The position numbers and the translations under genes were made by a program. From assembly GCA_017440585.1 (NCBI GenBank), contig JAFSGW010000094.1, positions 1 through 46,723 on the forward strand: 46,723 nucleotides of DNA, written 5' to 3'. Below the pieces are notes generated by a model. It did no database searches, was not told the DNA's origin, and was given only the letters and a program-made list of their open reading frames with translations. Origin of the DNA: Clostridia bacterium (GTDB taxonomy: Bacteria; Bacillota; Clostridia; UMGS1883). This document shows, piece after piece, positions 1 through 8,027 of this stretch; position 1 is the stretch's first letter; every line of letters starts with the position of its first letter.

Positions 1-3000
1 ATGGTTGATACAGGGAGCGTAAGCAATTACAAGGCTAGGTCCGTCGTAGCTTTCAGCTTCAATAAATGCCTTAATACACTGAGCGGGGTTAGCACCCATT
101 GCAACCTGTGCTGTGTATACATAGCCGTAGCTCATAGCGATAGCAGCAAGGTCCTTCTTCTTAACTTCTTTACCTGCAGCGGCAAACTGAGCAATAGCAC
201 CTGTAGGTGTAGCCTTTGATGCCTGACCGCCTGTGTTGGAGTAAACTTCTGTATCAAATACAACAATGTTTACATCCTGGTGAGAAGCGATAACGTGGTC
301 AAGACCGCCGAAGCCGATGTCGTATGCCCAACCGTCACCACCGAAGATATATACGCTCTTCTTGTTGAGGTATTCTTTATTCTTAAGGATTTCAGCTGCT
401 TCTTCTGTACCCATCTTTGTGAGTACTTCTACAAGCTCAGCTGCTGCAACCTTGTTAGCTGTGCCGTCGTTCTTTGTTACAAGGAACTTGTCGATAACAG
501 CCTTAGCCGCATCGGAGGCTGTTTCCTTAACCTTTTCTACCTTTTCAATAAGCTGGTTACGGAGTGTGCTCTGTGCAAGGAACATACCATAGCCGTATTC
601 AGCGTTGTCTTCAAAGAGGCTGTTTGCCCAAGCGGGACCTTCGCCTGCCTTGTTAACTGTGTAAGGTGTAGCAGGTGCACTACCGCCCCAGATAGAGGAA
701 CAGCCTGTTGCGTTAGCAATGTACATTCTGTCGCCTGCAATCTGTGTAACCAATTTAGCATAGGGGGTTTCACCACAGCCTGCGCACGCACCGGAGAATT
801 CAAGGTAGGGCTGCTTGAACTGGCTGCCCTTAACTGTTGTAGCCTTGAACTTATCAATAACCTCCTCCTTTTCGGGAAGTGTAACTGCATAGTCGAAGTA
901 GACTTGCTCAGCAAGCTGGCTGTCGAGCGGATTCATTGTAAGGCACTTACCAAGACATACGCTTGCACAAGCGCCGCAGCCTGTACAGTCCATAACACTA
1001 ACTGCGATAGCGTAGTTCATACCATCCATCTGCTTCATGCCAACATACTTCATGCCTTCGGGAGCAGCCTTAACCTCGTCATCTGTAAGAGCTACAGGAC
1101 GGATAACTGCGTGAGGACAAACGTAAGAACACATGTTACACTGTACGCACTTGTCCTTTTCCCATGTGGGAACGTCGATAGCAATACCGCGCTTTTCATA
1201 TGCAGCGGAGCCTGAGGGGATTTCACCGTTAACGTACTTTTCAAAAGCGCTTACGGGAAGCTTGCCACCAGCAAACTCACTGATGGGAAGAAGAATTTCG
1301 TTAACGTAGTCGATAAGACGGCTTGAGCCTTCTACCTTCTTTGTAAGAACTTCGTCTTCTCCATTCTTCCAGTATTCGGGCACTTCAACCTTAACAACCT
1401 TTTCTGCGCCTGCGTCAATAGCGTCGTGGTTCATCTTAACGATTGCGTCACCCTTCTTGGAGTAGGATGCTGTAGCAGCGTCCTTCATATACTGAATTGC
1501 ATCTTCAGCAGGAATGATGTCAGCAAGCTTAAAGAATGCAGACTGAAGAACAGTGTTGATTCTGTTGCCGAGACCAATTTCCTTACCGATTGCGATACCG
1601 TCAATTACATAGAACTGAATGTTGTTTTCTGCAATGTATCTCTTAACCTGACCGGGAATGTTACGGTCGAGCTCTTCAATTGTGAGCCAGGGGCAGTTAA
1701 GAAGGAATACACCACCGGGCTTAACGTCTGTAACCATGTCATACTTTCTGATGTAGGAAGCCTTATGACATGCAACAAAGTCAGCCTTGTTGATAAGGTA
1801 TGTGGAAGTAATCTTCGCATTACCGAAACGAAGGTGAGAAACAGTTAAACCGCCGGACTTCTTGGAGTCATAGTCAAAGTAAGCCTGAACGTTCATATCT
1901 GTGTGGTCACCGATAATCTTAACGGAGTTCTTGTTAGCACCAACAGTACCGTCAGCACCAAGACCCCAGAACTTACAGCTTGTAATACCCTCGGGTGTTG
2001 TGTCGGGGTTTTCTGTAATTTCAAGAGAAGTAAATGTTACGTCATCGTTGATACCGATTGTAAATCTCTTCTTTTCTGTGTTCTTGAATGCAGCAATAAT
2101 CTGTGCAGGTGTTGTGTCCTTACTTGCCAAGCCGTATCTGCCGCCGTAAAGATCAACCTTCAAGCCTTCACTCATGCAGGATGCACATACGTCAAGGTAC
2201 AAGGGTTCGCCAACGCTGCCTGCTTCCTTTGTTCTGTCAAGAACAACAATTCTCTTACAGCTTGCGGGAACAGTTGCTGCAAAATGCTTTGCACTGAAGG
2301 GACGGTACAGTCTTACCTTTACAACGCCCACCTTCATGCCGTTTGCATTGAGGTAGTCAACAGTTTCGCTGATTGTATCACATACAGAGCCCATAGCAAC
2401 AATTACTACTTCTGCATCAGCTGCACCGTAGTAGTTGAAAAGCTTATAGTCTGTACCAATCTTTGCATTAACCTTGTCCATATACTTCTGGCAAAGCTCG
2501 GGAACTGCATCATAATACTTATTGGATGCTTCTCTTGCCTGGAAGAACACGTCAGGATTCTGCGCAGTACCACGCTGAGCAGGATGCTGGGGGTTAAGGC
2601 TCTTATTTCTGAATTCATCAATCTTATCAAAAGGAACAATGTCACGTAAATCTTCATTGTCCCATACAGCTACCTTCTGGTATTCATGGCTTGTTCTGAA
2701 GCCGTCGAAGAAATGAAGGAAGGGCACCTTTGCTTCAAGTGTTGTAAGGTGAGCAACTGCACCTAAGTCCATTGCTTCCTGAGGGTTAGTGGAAGCAAGC
2801 ATTGCATAACCTGTCTGACGGCATGCATAAATATCCTGGTGATCGCCAAAAATAGAAAGTGCATGGCTTGCCAATGCTCTTGCAGATACGTTAATAACGG
2901 AAGGCAAAAGCTCACCTGCGATTTTATACATATTGGGAATCATAAGAAGAAGACCCTGAGATGCTGTATAAGTTGTTGTAAGTGCACCCGCTGTGAGTGA

Positions 3001-3219
3001 ACCGTGAACTGCACCTGCTGCACCTGCTTCAGACTGCATTTCCGCAATCTTTACAGTATTGCCGAATAAGTTTTTCTTACCTTCTGTTGCCCACTTGTCT
3101 GTAACCTCAGCCATGTTGGAAGAAGGTGTGATGGGGTAAATTGCCGCAACATCGGTAAAGGCATAGCTCGCCCAAGCCGCCGCGGTATTACCATCCATGG
3201 TTTTCATCTTTCTTGCCAT
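1..3219 (-). CDS. nifJ: Pyruvate:ferredoxin (flavodoxin) oxidoreductase, 3' end cut by window
   Basis: Oxidises pyruvate to acetyl-CoA and CO2 with reduction of ferredoxin, the central step of anaerobic pyruvate use in the cytoplasm. The reading frame is open from an ATG at 3219 to the window edge, giving 1073 residues; the family is usually about 1170-1180, so roughly 100 C-terminal residues lie outside. Visible are the N-terminal YPITPSS pyruvate-binding region, two ferredoxin-type 4Fe-4S motifs near residues 690 (CVQCNMCSYVCP) and 745 (CTGCGACASVC), CAGCGETPY near 812, and the thiamine-diphosphate motif GDGWAYDIG. The last residues read AYAPCINH, a conserved NifJ segment. The start is set by AAAGGAGG about 8 bases upstream. 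It appears monocistronic with its own promoter. No frameshift or missing motif was seen. Confidence 0.97.
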   Translation of the reverse strand, partial: MARKMKTMDGNTAAAWASYAFTDVAAIYPITPSSNMAEVTDKWATEGKKNLFGNTVKIAEMQSEAGAAGAVHGSLTAGALTTTYTASQGLLLMIPNMYKIAGELLPSVINVSARALASHALSIFGDHQDIYACRQTGYAMLASTNPQEAMDLGAVAHLTTLEAKVPFLHFFDGFRTSHEYQKVAVWDNEDLRDIVPFDKIDEFRNKSLNPQHPAQRGTAQNPDVFFQAREASNKYYDAVPELCQKYMDKVNAKIGTDYKLFNYYGAADAEVVIVAMGSVCDTISETVDYLNANGMKVGVVKVRLYRPFSAKHFAATVPASCKRIVVLDRTKEAGSVGEPLYLDVCASCMSEGLKVDLYGGRYGLASKDTTPAQIIAAFKNTEKKRFTIGINDDVTFTSLEITENPDTTPEGITSCKFWGLGADGTVGANKNSVKIIGDHTDMNVQAYFDYDSKKSGGLTVSHLRFGNAKITSTYLINKADFVACHKASYIRKYDMVTDVKPGGVFLLNCPWLTIEELDRNIPGQVKRYIAENNIQFYVIDGIAIGKEIGLGNRINTVLQSAFFKLADIIPAEDAIQYMKDAATASYSKKGDAIVKMNHDAIDAGAEKVVKVEVPEYWKNGEDEVLTKKVEGSSRLIDYVNEILLPISEFAGGKLPVSAFEKYVNGEIPSGSAAYEKRGIAIDVPTWEKDKCVQCNMCSYVCPHAVIRPVALTDDEVKAAPEGMKYVGMKQMDGMNYAIAVSVMDCTGCGACASVCLGKCLTMNPLDSQLAEQVYFDYAVTLPEKEEVIDKFKATTVKGSQFKQPYLEFSGACAGCGETPYAKLVTQIAGDRMYIANATGCSSIWGGSAPATPYTVNKAGEGPAWANSLFEDNAEYGYGMFLAQSTLRNQLIEKVEKVKETASDAAKAVIDKFLVTKNDGTANKVAAAELVEVLTKMGTEEAAEILKNKEYLNKKSVYIFGGDGWAYDIGFGGLDHVIASHQDVNIVVFDTEVYSNTGGQASKATPTGAIAQFAAAGKEVKKKDLAAIAMSYGYVYTAQVAMGANPAQCIKAFIEAESYDGPSLVIAYAPCINH

Positions 3220-3289
3220 TGGAAATCCTCCTTTTATTTAAGAGAAATGTCGCAATCTCTCTTTATATACTATAACAATAGCTCTTATT

Positions 3290-3318
3290 ATCATACTCCA
3301 TTTTGTCAATCCCGTCAA
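3290..3318 (-). promoter_or_regulatory. Sigma-A promoter of nifJ
   Basis: Read on the minus strand: -35 TTGACG (3313-3318), 17-base spacer, -10 TATGAT (3290-3295), about 70 bases before the nifJ start. A second TTGACA overlaps the spacer but has no -10 at the right distance. The leader between promoter and gene has a weak AGAGA/TCTCT inverted repeat of unknown meaning. Confidence 0.7.
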
Positions 3319-3331
3319 GTGTCTTTTATGC

Positions 3332-3369
3332 AAAAAAGACAGAAAATCATTTGATTTTCTGCCTTTTTT
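3332..3369. terminator. Bidirectional intrinsic terminator hairpin
   Basis: CAGAAAATCA and TGATTTTCTG form a 10-bp perfect stem, extended outward by AAAAAA/TTTTTT tracts across one mismatch. It can act in either direction. It sits just upstream of the nifJ promoter and about 350 bases beyond the minus-strand glycosyltransferase stop, so it probably insulates nifJ from transcription coming through the structured stretch at 3480-3720. Confidence 0.7.
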
Positions 3370-3479
3370 GTGAATTTTAGTTAAAATTCTGCTGTATAGT
3401 TCATTTTTATCCTTTGGCGAAAGGTGCGGAAAAGAAGGTTTTCTGCATAAAATAGGCGGGGCAATCGAATTTAAAATGA

Positions 3480-3720
3480 ACCCGTTTGCGGTGCCCAGCA
3501 TTGTTGCATTTCATGCTCCACTCGCTGACCGCTGCACAGCCCTACACCCTCGTTTCATCTGCCACCGGCAGCACTCGGGTTCGGTTCCCGCCGAAAGTAC
3601 CGATTTTAGGGTTCCTGTAAGGAGCCTTGCACGAGAAATCGGTACTTTGTTCCTTGAAAATTACAGCGAAAAAATATTACCAAAGTAAGATTTTTTCGTG
3701 CGTGTCGCTTTCGACACGCT
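3480..3720. other. Structured non-coding stretch, possible repeat element or RNA
   Basis: No gene is supported in the 504 bases between nifJ and the glycosyltransferase. This part holds several nested inverted repeats: CTGCC/GGCAG (about 3560-3572); a T-arm-like CGGG-TTCGGTT-CCCG; a 13-bp perfect inverted repeat AAAGTACCGATTT (3594-3606) with AAATCGGTACTTT (3636-3648) around an inner GGTTCC/GGAGCC stem; and an 8-bp hairpin GCGTGTCG-CTTT-CGACACGC (3700-3719). It is more GC-rich than neighbouring spacers. Likely a repeated mobile remnant or structured RNA; the orientation is unknown. The final hairpin may also end the glycosyltransferase transcript. Confidence 0.45.
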
Positions 3721-3723
3721 TCT

Positions 3724-4746
3724 TTAGTTAAATTTGTATATTTTCTGTGCCAATCTGTAAAGAGATACAGTAAGCTTTCTGCCCTGATAGCCCGGGAAGG
3801 ATGAAATAACATTAAGTGAGAAGTACTTCAGCATGGCATAAAGGTGTGCATCCTTACCTTTAATGTATCGCCAGAGCTTTTCCTTTTTCGCAATATTTTC
3901 TTCCCCGTCTGCAAGATAAAGGAAAATTGTGGAAACAACCATCATCATTGAAAGAGAGGAGAACATGTTCTTGTAAAGCACATAGCTCTGTGCCTTTATA
4001 TCTTCAAGATTGTGGCTGTCAAGCATTATATATGTAACCTTCACCTGCTGGTCAACACGTGATGCCATAACGCTTTCGTTAACGCTCTGGTCACTTCTGC
4101 CTATAAAGTATCTGTAAAGGTCAATATTCATATAATAAAGGCTCTTAACAAAAGGAAGCGGATAGTAAACATAAATATTATCCACGTAGAAGGTATGCTC
4201 AGGCAGCTCAAGTCCGCACTCAAGGAGCATTTCCCTGCGGTAGGTTACCGCATGCATCATAAGGTACTGGCTTGTCTTGAGGCCTCTTGTGTCCTCCCAT
4301 GTGCAAACGGTTTCCTCAGGGAAAACATTTGTGTAACGCATAATTTTGCTGGAATTATCCTCTACATGCTCATACACATAGTTTGTGGCAATCATATCGG
4401 GTGTTACACCCTCATTAACAAGCTTTCTTATGCCTGCAAGGTACTTTAAAAGTGCACCCTCGTCAAACCAGTCATCGCTGTCAACAACCTTATAGTAAAG
4501 CCCTGTTGCATGCTTAAGCCCTGTGTTTACAGCACCACCGTGACCCTTGTTTTCCTGGTGAACAGCCTTAACCACAGAAGGATACTTTGCAGCATACTCA
4601 TCTGCAATCTCCCGTGTTCTATCCTTTGAGCCGTCATTTACTATAATTATTTCAACCTCTTCTCCGCCAACAAGAAGAGAATCAATACACTTATTCATAT
4701 ATGCTTCCGAGTTATAGCTCGGAATTGCAAAGCTTACAAGCTTCAT
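3724..4746 (-). CDS. Family 2 glycosyltransferase
   Basis: A 340-residue GT-A fold glycosyltransferase that moves a sugar from a nucleotide-sugar donor onto an acceptor, probably in cell-surface polysaccharide or glycolipid assembly; the substrate cannot be read from the sequence. The GT2 domain covers about residues 1-230: start VSFAIPSYNSE, IIIVNDGSKDRT around residue 35 and the DxD-like VVDSDDWFDEG near residue 90, which binds the metal and donor. The C-terminal third is hydrophobic but without clear transmembrane spans. Start ATG at 4746 follows AAGGAG. It stands alone between nifJ and the divergent queT gene, with its own consensus promoter, so there is no operon context to suggest its acceptor. 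Confidence 0.88.
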   Translation of the reverse strand: MKLVSFAIPSYNSEAYMNKCIDSLLVGGEEVEIIIVNDGSKDRTREIADEYAAKYPSVVKAVHQENKGHGGAVNTGLKHATGLYYKVVDSDDWFDEGALLKYLAGIRKLVNEGVTPDMIATNYVYEHVEDNSSKIMRYTNVFPEETVCTWEDTRGLKTSQYLMMHAVTYRREMLLECGLELPEHTFYVDNIYVYYPLPFVKSLYYMNIDLYRYFIGRSDQSVNESVMASRVDQQVKVTYIMLDSHNLEDIKAQSYVLYKNMFSSLSMMMVVSTIFLYLADGEENIAKKEKLWRYIKGKDAHLYAMLKYFSLNVISSFPGYQGRKLTVSLYRLAQKIYKFN

Positions 4747-4766
4747 AAAATCACTCCTTAAACTTG

Positions 4767-4795
4767 ATTATACCACTATGTGATTATTTTGTCAA
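4767..4795 (-). promoter_or_regulatory. Consensus promoter of the glycosyltransferase
   Basis: Minus strand: TTGACA (4790-4795), 17-base spacer, TATAAT (4767-4772), 20 bases from the start codon. A perfect sigma-A match, lying 7 bases from the divergent -35 box of queT. Confidence 0.85.
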
Positions 4796-4802
4796 AAGGT
4801 TG

Positions 4803-4831
4803 TTGACAAAAAACTATCTTTGCTGTATACT
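4803..4831 (+). promoter_or_regulatory. Promoter of the preQ1 riboswitch-queT transcript
   Basis: TTGACA (4803-4808), 17-base spacer, TATACT (4826-4831). Transcription would start around 4838, just before the aptamer. It is back to back with the glycosyltransferase promoter. Confidence 0.85.
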
Positions 4832-4847
4832 TTCATCGAATTGAAGA

Positions 4848-4889
4848 ACTGACAGTTCGAAACCATCCTGTCACTAAACAAAACTATGG
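4848..4889 (+). promoter_or_regulatory. preQ1 class I riboswitch aptamer
   Basis: P1 is TGACAG (4850-4855) with CTGTCA (4868-4873). The loop begins TTC and ends in ACC just before the 3' P1 strand. An A-rich linker (CTAAACAAAA) follows, and ATGG (4886-4889) pairs with loop CCAT (4863-4866) to form the pseudoknot P2. The order stem, TTC loop, ACC, A-rich tail matches the small preQ1-I class. It lies directly upstream of a QueT transporter gene, a common partner of this riboswitch. The call comes from pattern matching only; no covariance model was run. Confidence 0.85.
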
Positions 4890-4897
4890 ACTATGAA

Positions 4898-4926
4898 GGA
4901 TGGGGTTACTGTGCCCATCTTTTTTT
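4898..4926 (+). terminator. Riboswitch-controlled intrinsic terminator
   Basis: GATGGG (4899-4904) pairs with CCCATC (4914-4919), followed by seven T (4920-4926), ending about 20 bases before the queT start. GGATGG (4898-4903) can instead pair with CCATCC (4863-4868) inside the aptamer, a ready antiterminator. With preQ1 bound, CCATCC is held in P1/P2 and the terminator can form, so queT should be switched off by transcription termination. Confidence 0.85.
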
Positions 4927-4948
4927 GTTCCCGAAAAGGAGAATTATT

Positions 4949-5440
4949 ATGAAATTAACAGTAAAGCAATTATCCCGTGCGGCAGTTATAGCTGCCCTTT
5001 ATGTGGCATTATGCTTCTTTTTGAAGCCCATAAGCTTCGGAGTAATCCAGTTCCGTATTTCAGAGGTACTCTGTGTTCTGCCCATCTTTATGCCTGAGGC
5101 AATCCCCGGGCTTTTTATAGGCTGTGTTATCTCAAACCTTTTTGGCGGTGCCTCCGTTGTTCTTGTGGATGCCCTTTTAGGCTCTGCTACAACCCTTCTG
5201 GCAGCGTATCTCACCCGCCTTATATATAAGGACACAAAAAATTTCTATCTTTCACTTATGCCTCCGGTTATGTTAAACGCATTTATCGTAGGAAGCTATC
5301 TGCCCTTTATCTATATGCAGGATACCCTCTCCGTCTTTGTTGTGCTCTGGAGCATATTGAACGTTTTTATTAGTGAAGCCATTGTCATTTTCCTTTTGGG
5401 CTACCCCCTTGCAAAAGCACTTTCAAAAATCAAATTCTAA
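4949..5440 (+). CDS. queT: QueT-family queuosine precursor transporter
   Basis: A 163-residue integral membrane protein, the substrate-binding S component of an energy-coupling-factor importer thought to bring in a queuine or preQ1 precursor. About five hydrophobic segments are visible, starting near residue 10 (AAVIAALYVALCFFL). Typical family motifs include FRISEVLCVLPIFMPEAIPG and GCVISNLFGGASVVLVDALLG. The start at 4949 follows AAAAGGAG by 6 bases; an earlier in-frame ATG at 4886 lies inside the riboswitch P2 strand and is rejected. The upstream preQ1-I riboswitch independently supports the function. No ECF ATPase or queuosine synthesis genes are in the window, so the energising module is presumably encoded elsewhere. 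It is followed by its own terminator. Confidence 0.93.
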   Translation: MKLTVKQLSRAAVIAALYVALCFFLKPISFGVIQFRISEVLCVLPIFMPEAIPGLFIGCVISNLFGGASVVLVDALLGSATTLLAAYLTRLIYKDTKNFYLSLMPPVMLNAFIVGSYLPFIYMQDTLSVFVVLWSILNVFISEAIVIFLLGYPLAKALSKIKF

Positions 5441-5456
5441 TTGTTAAGAAAATGTT

Positions 5457-5494
5457 AAAAACCCTTTACGGCTTGTTGACTGTAAAGGGTTTTT
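5457..5494 (+). terminator. Terminator after queT
   Basis: Perfect stem AAAAACCCTTTAC / GTAAAGGGTTTTT with loop GGCTTGTTGACT, followed by the T-run. It starts 16 bases after the queT stop codon and the A/T tracts could let it work both ways. Confidence 0.88.
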
Positions 5495-5561
5495 ATGTTA
5501 CTATTATAATAGGTATTAATGTCGATACTTATCACTTTTTTAACAAAGGAGGACGATTGTC

Positions 5562-6728
5562 ATGGGTATTAAAAAACACATTTTTATATTTCTTGCAGCA
5601 CTGGCTTTAGTGTTATCCTTTGGCATATGTGCACTGGCGCAAACGGGCACCGTTACTGCTGATTTGTTAAACGTCCGCTCCTCCACCACAACCACCTCCG
5701 ATGTTTTAACAAAGGTTTCCCGTGGCAGCGAGGTCGAAATTGTTGCCTCCGATGGTGTATGGTACAGAATTCTTCTCCCCGATGGCAGAGAGGGTTTTGT
5801 TAAAACAGAATATGTAACAGCAAATCCTGCTGTTTTTGGTGTAGTAACAGCCAGCGAGCTTTTCGTGCGTGCATCTACCGGCACTCTTTCCACAGCTCTT
5901 ACAACTCTCCCCTACGGCACTGTTGTTGAGCTTCTTGCCTATGACGGCTACTGGTACAAAATTTCCTACCGCAACGGGCAGAAGGGCTATGTAAGTGCAG
6001 ATTATATTTCGCTTGACTTATCCTTGGCTGTTGAAACACCCTATGCAGTTTACGGCTATATCAATGCAACACAGCTCAACATCCGTGCTCTTACAGATGT
6101 TAACTCCCAGTCTCTTACAAAGCTTCCTTTAGGCACCTGTGTTGAAATTCTGGCATCCGATGGTCTCTGGCACAAGGTAAAAACAGCATCGGGCATTATG
6201 GGCTATGCAAGTGCTGACTATATTTCCTTCACCCCCGTGGAGGAGCCTGAGGACTCTGACGTTACAAACCCCATGGAATCCTATACTTCATCAACCGCCC
6301 CCTCCGTTACCGTGCCCGAGGCAACAGAGCCCGTATCCGATGAAAAATTCAAATTCGGTCAGGCAATTGTTGAAGAAGCAATGAAGCATCTCGGCAAGCC
6401 CTACGTATGGTCTGCAGCAGGTCCTTCAAGCTTTGACTGCAGCGGCTTCACCATGTATATAATGAATCTTTTCAATATTAAAATCCCCCATCAGTCAGGC
6501 TCACAGTACAACTACGGCTACAGTGTAAAAAAGGAAAACCTTGTCCCCGGTGACCTTGTTTTCTTCAGTTCAAAAAGTAAATCAGGCGTAGCCCATGTGG
6601 GCATATATGCAGGCGAAGGCAACTTCATCCATGCATCAAGCGGCAGTGCCAAGTCGGTTACAATATCCTCCCTTAGTGCAAACTACTACACAAAGCACTA
6701 TCTCGGTGCCCGCCGCCTTATTCAGTAG
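5562..6728 (+). CDS. Secreted SH3-repeat NlpC/P60 peptidoglycan endopeptidase
   Basis: A 388-residue exported cell-wall hydrolase. A signal peptide covers about residues 1-26 (hydrophobic core FIFLAALALVLSFGICA, cleavage after ALA). Three bacterial SH3 domains follow at about 28-87, 92-150 and 163-222, each with the LNVRSS / LFVRAS / LNIRAL start and a WY-KI or WHKV core; they should bind the wall. A Pro/Thr/Glu-rich linker (about 224-262) leads to the NlpC/P60 domain (about 265-388). Its catalytic cysteine is in FDCSGF, the histidine in VAHVGIYAG and a third polar residue in FIHASSG. This type usually cuts D-Glu-diamino-acid bonds in stem peptides. AAAGGAGG precedes the ATG. It appears monocistronic. 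Confidence 0.94.
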   Translation: MGIKKHIFIFLAALALVLSFGICALAQTGTVTADLLNVRSSTTTTSDVLTKVSRGSEVEIVASDGVWYRILLPDGREGFVKTEYVTANPAVFGVVTASELFVRASTGTLSTALTTLPYGTVVELLAYDGYWYKISYRNGQKGYVSADYISLDLSLAVETPYAVYGYINATQLNIRALTDVNSQSLTKLPLGTCVEILASDGLWHKVKTASGIMGYASADYISFTPVEEPEDSDVTNPMESYTSSTAPSVTVPEATEPVSDEKFKFGQAIVEEAMKHLGKPYVWSAAGPSSFDCSGFTMYIMNLFNIKIPHQSGSQYNYGYSVKKENLVPGDLVFFSSKSKSGVAHVGIYAGEGNFIHASSGSAKSVTISSLSANYYTKHYLGARRLIQ

Positions 6729-6769
6729 TCCCTTTTTCTCAAACTTTAGTAAAAAAACACTTGACTTTT
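6728..6769 (+). repeat. Direct repeat, copy A
   Basis: A 42-base segment starting at the end of the NlpC/P60 stop codon; it recurs with one base missing at 6854-6894. The segment ends in a TTGACTTTT box. Between the copies (6770-6853) are AAAAGGGACATTCCC and GGGTGTGTCCCTTTTT, which are near inverted repeats of each other, suggesting a small inserted or duplicated element. Confidence 0.75.
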
Positions 6770-6853
6770 TCAATAAAAGGGACATTCCCTACCCAATGCC
6801 AGCCCACAATCTCGTTTTTCCGCCATCCGCGTGAAAAATGAATGAATGGGTGT

Positions 6854-6894
6854 GTCCCTTTTTCTCAACTTTAGTAAAAAAACACTTGACTTTT
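6854..6894 (+). repeat. Direct repeat, copy B
   Basis: 41 bases identical to copy A except for one missing A. This copy supplies the -35 hexamer of the rsmD promoter. Nothing coding was seen in 6729-6971. Confidence 0.75.
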
Positions 6895-6913
6895 GTGCTA
6901 TATAATGTAAAAT
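6886..6913 (+). promoter_or_regulatory. Promoter of rsmD-coaD operon
   Basis: TTGACT (6886-6891), 16-base spacer, TAAAAT (6908-6913). The -35 box is inside repeat copy B; copy A has the same box but no -10 behind it. Confidence 0.6.
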
Positions 6914-6971
6914 AAAATATAATAATGGTGTTATTGTGCCCTGCACAGTAATTTAATCGGGAGAGGTCATT

Positions 6972-7517
6972 TTGAGAGTTATTTCCGGCACTGCAAGAGG
7001 TTTAAAGCTTTTATCCTTAGAGGGTGACGACACACGTCCCACTCTTGATCGGGTCAAAGAAGCCCTCTTCTCCATGCTTATTCCTTATCTTAATCATGCA
7101 ACTGTCCTTGACCTGTTTGCAGGCAGCGGTGCATTAGGCATCGAAGCATTAAGTCGCGGAAGCAGCGAAGCCGTTTTTGTGGAAACGAATTCTCATGCGA
7201 TGGATGTTGTAAAGAAAAACGTTTCGGCGGCACGCTTTACAGACAGAGCCACCTTTTACAGTAAAAATGCTCTTGATTATTTAAACCATTGTTCTGATAA
7301 GGTTTTTGACCTTATTTTAATAGACCCGCCCTACAGAGGCGAATTGTACGAAAAATGCCTTGAGCTGATTTCTGCAAATTCACTTCTCCACGAGGAAGGC
7401 GTAATCGTTCTGGAATGGGACAGCACTCTTTCCCGTCCCAATGTTCCCGATTGTTATGAAATACTGAAGGAACGTCGCTACGGCAGGGTTATGGTAACCT
7501 TGCTGGGCTTGATATGA
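6972..7517 (+). CDS. rsmD: 16S rRNA (guanine966-N2)-methyltransferase RsmD
   Basis: Methylates G966 of 16S rRNA using S-adenosylmethionine during small-subunit assembly. The protein has 181 residues, a normal family length. It starts with the RsmD signature MRVISGTARGLKL, has RPTLDRVKEALFSML near residue 25, the SAM-binding LDLFAGSGALGIEALSRG near 45-62, and the catalytic DPPY in LILIDPPYRG near 117. The start codon is TTG at 6972, chosen because the family begins exactly there; GGGAGAGG lies 7-14 bases upstream. coaD follows 12 bases after the stop, the same order found in many bacteria, so these two are co-transcribed. Confidence 0.95.
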   Translation: MRVISGTARGLKLLSLEGDDTRPTLDRVKEALFSMLIPYLNHATVLDLFAGSGALGIEALSRGSSEAVFVETNSHAMDVVKKNVSAARFTDRATFYSKNALDYLNHCSDKVFDLILIDPPYRGELYEKCLELISANSLLHEEGVIVLEWDSTLSRPNVPDCYEILKERRYGRVMVTLLGLI

Positions 7518-7529
7518 AAGGGGTATAAA

Positions 7530-8015
7530 ATGGAAAAGATTGCAATTATCCCCGGTAGCTTCGACCCTATCACAAACGGCCATCTTGATGTTATAGCAAG
7601 GTCGGCGAAGCTTTTTGATAAGGTTTACGTAGCTGTACTTAATAACAATGTCAAATCTCCCCTCTTCTCTGCCGAGGAAAGGGTTGAGCTTATAAAAAGG
7701 GTAACAGGTAATTTTGATAATGTCTGTGTTGAATGCTTCAGCGGTTTGCTTGTTGATTTTGCAAAGAAGAAAAATGCACACTTCATTGTCAAAGGCTTAC
7801 GTGCCGTGTCTGACTTTGAGTATGAATTTCAGATGGCTCTTGCAAATAAAGAGCTTGCGGAGGAAATAGAAACATTTTTCATTGCTTCATCTCCCCGCTT
7901 TTCCTATCTCAGCAGCAGCATAGTAAAGGAGCTTGCACGTCACAATGCTCCCCTCACAAACCTTGTTCCCAATGAAATAATTAATGATATTCAACAAAAG
8001 TTTAATAATGTATAG
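7530..8015 (+). CDS. coaD: Phosphopantetheine adenylyltransferase
   Basis: Joins 4'-phosphopantetheine and ATP to give dephospho-CoA, the next-to-last step of coenzyme A synthesis. At 161 residues it has the standard length for the bacterial enzyme. Diagnostic motifs are the N-terminal [13 protein letters not shown] (the TxGH nucleotidyl-transferase signature), [16 protein letters not shown] near residue 88, and the C-terminal [16 protein letters not shown] at 7530 follows GAAAGGGG. It sits between rsmD (12-base gap) and the coiled-coil gene (12-base gap), forming a three-gene operon that ends at the hairpin 8522-8550. Confidence 0.97.
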   Translation: MEKIAIIPGSFDPITNGHLDVIARSAKLFDKVYVAVLNNNVKSPLFSAEERVELIKRVTGNFDNVCVECFSGLLVDFAKKKNAHFIVKGLRAVSDFEYEFQMALANKELAEEIETFFIASSPRFSYLSSSIVKELARHNAPLTNLVPNEIINDIQQKFNNV

Positions 8016-8027
8016 GAGGAATAAATC

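Noticed and set aside
280..1215. Long plus-strand open frames opposite nifJ (also 1426-1848 and 1903-2649)
   Set aside because: Cysteine-rich low-quality translations antisense to a clear nifJ frame; typical shadows of biased codon use.
3238..3501. Minus-strand frame of 87 codons upstream of nifJ
   Set aside because: It runs through the bidirectional terminator and the nifJ promoter and has no ribosome site or family motif.
3476..3688. Plus-strand frame of 70 codons in the structured stretch
   Set aside because: Made of the inverted repeats; no ribosome site, no plausible protein pattern.
4886..4948. Upstream in-frame start for queT
   Set aside because: The ATG is part of the riboswitch pseudoknot strand and the frame crosses the terminator; the ATG at 4949 has the ribosome site.
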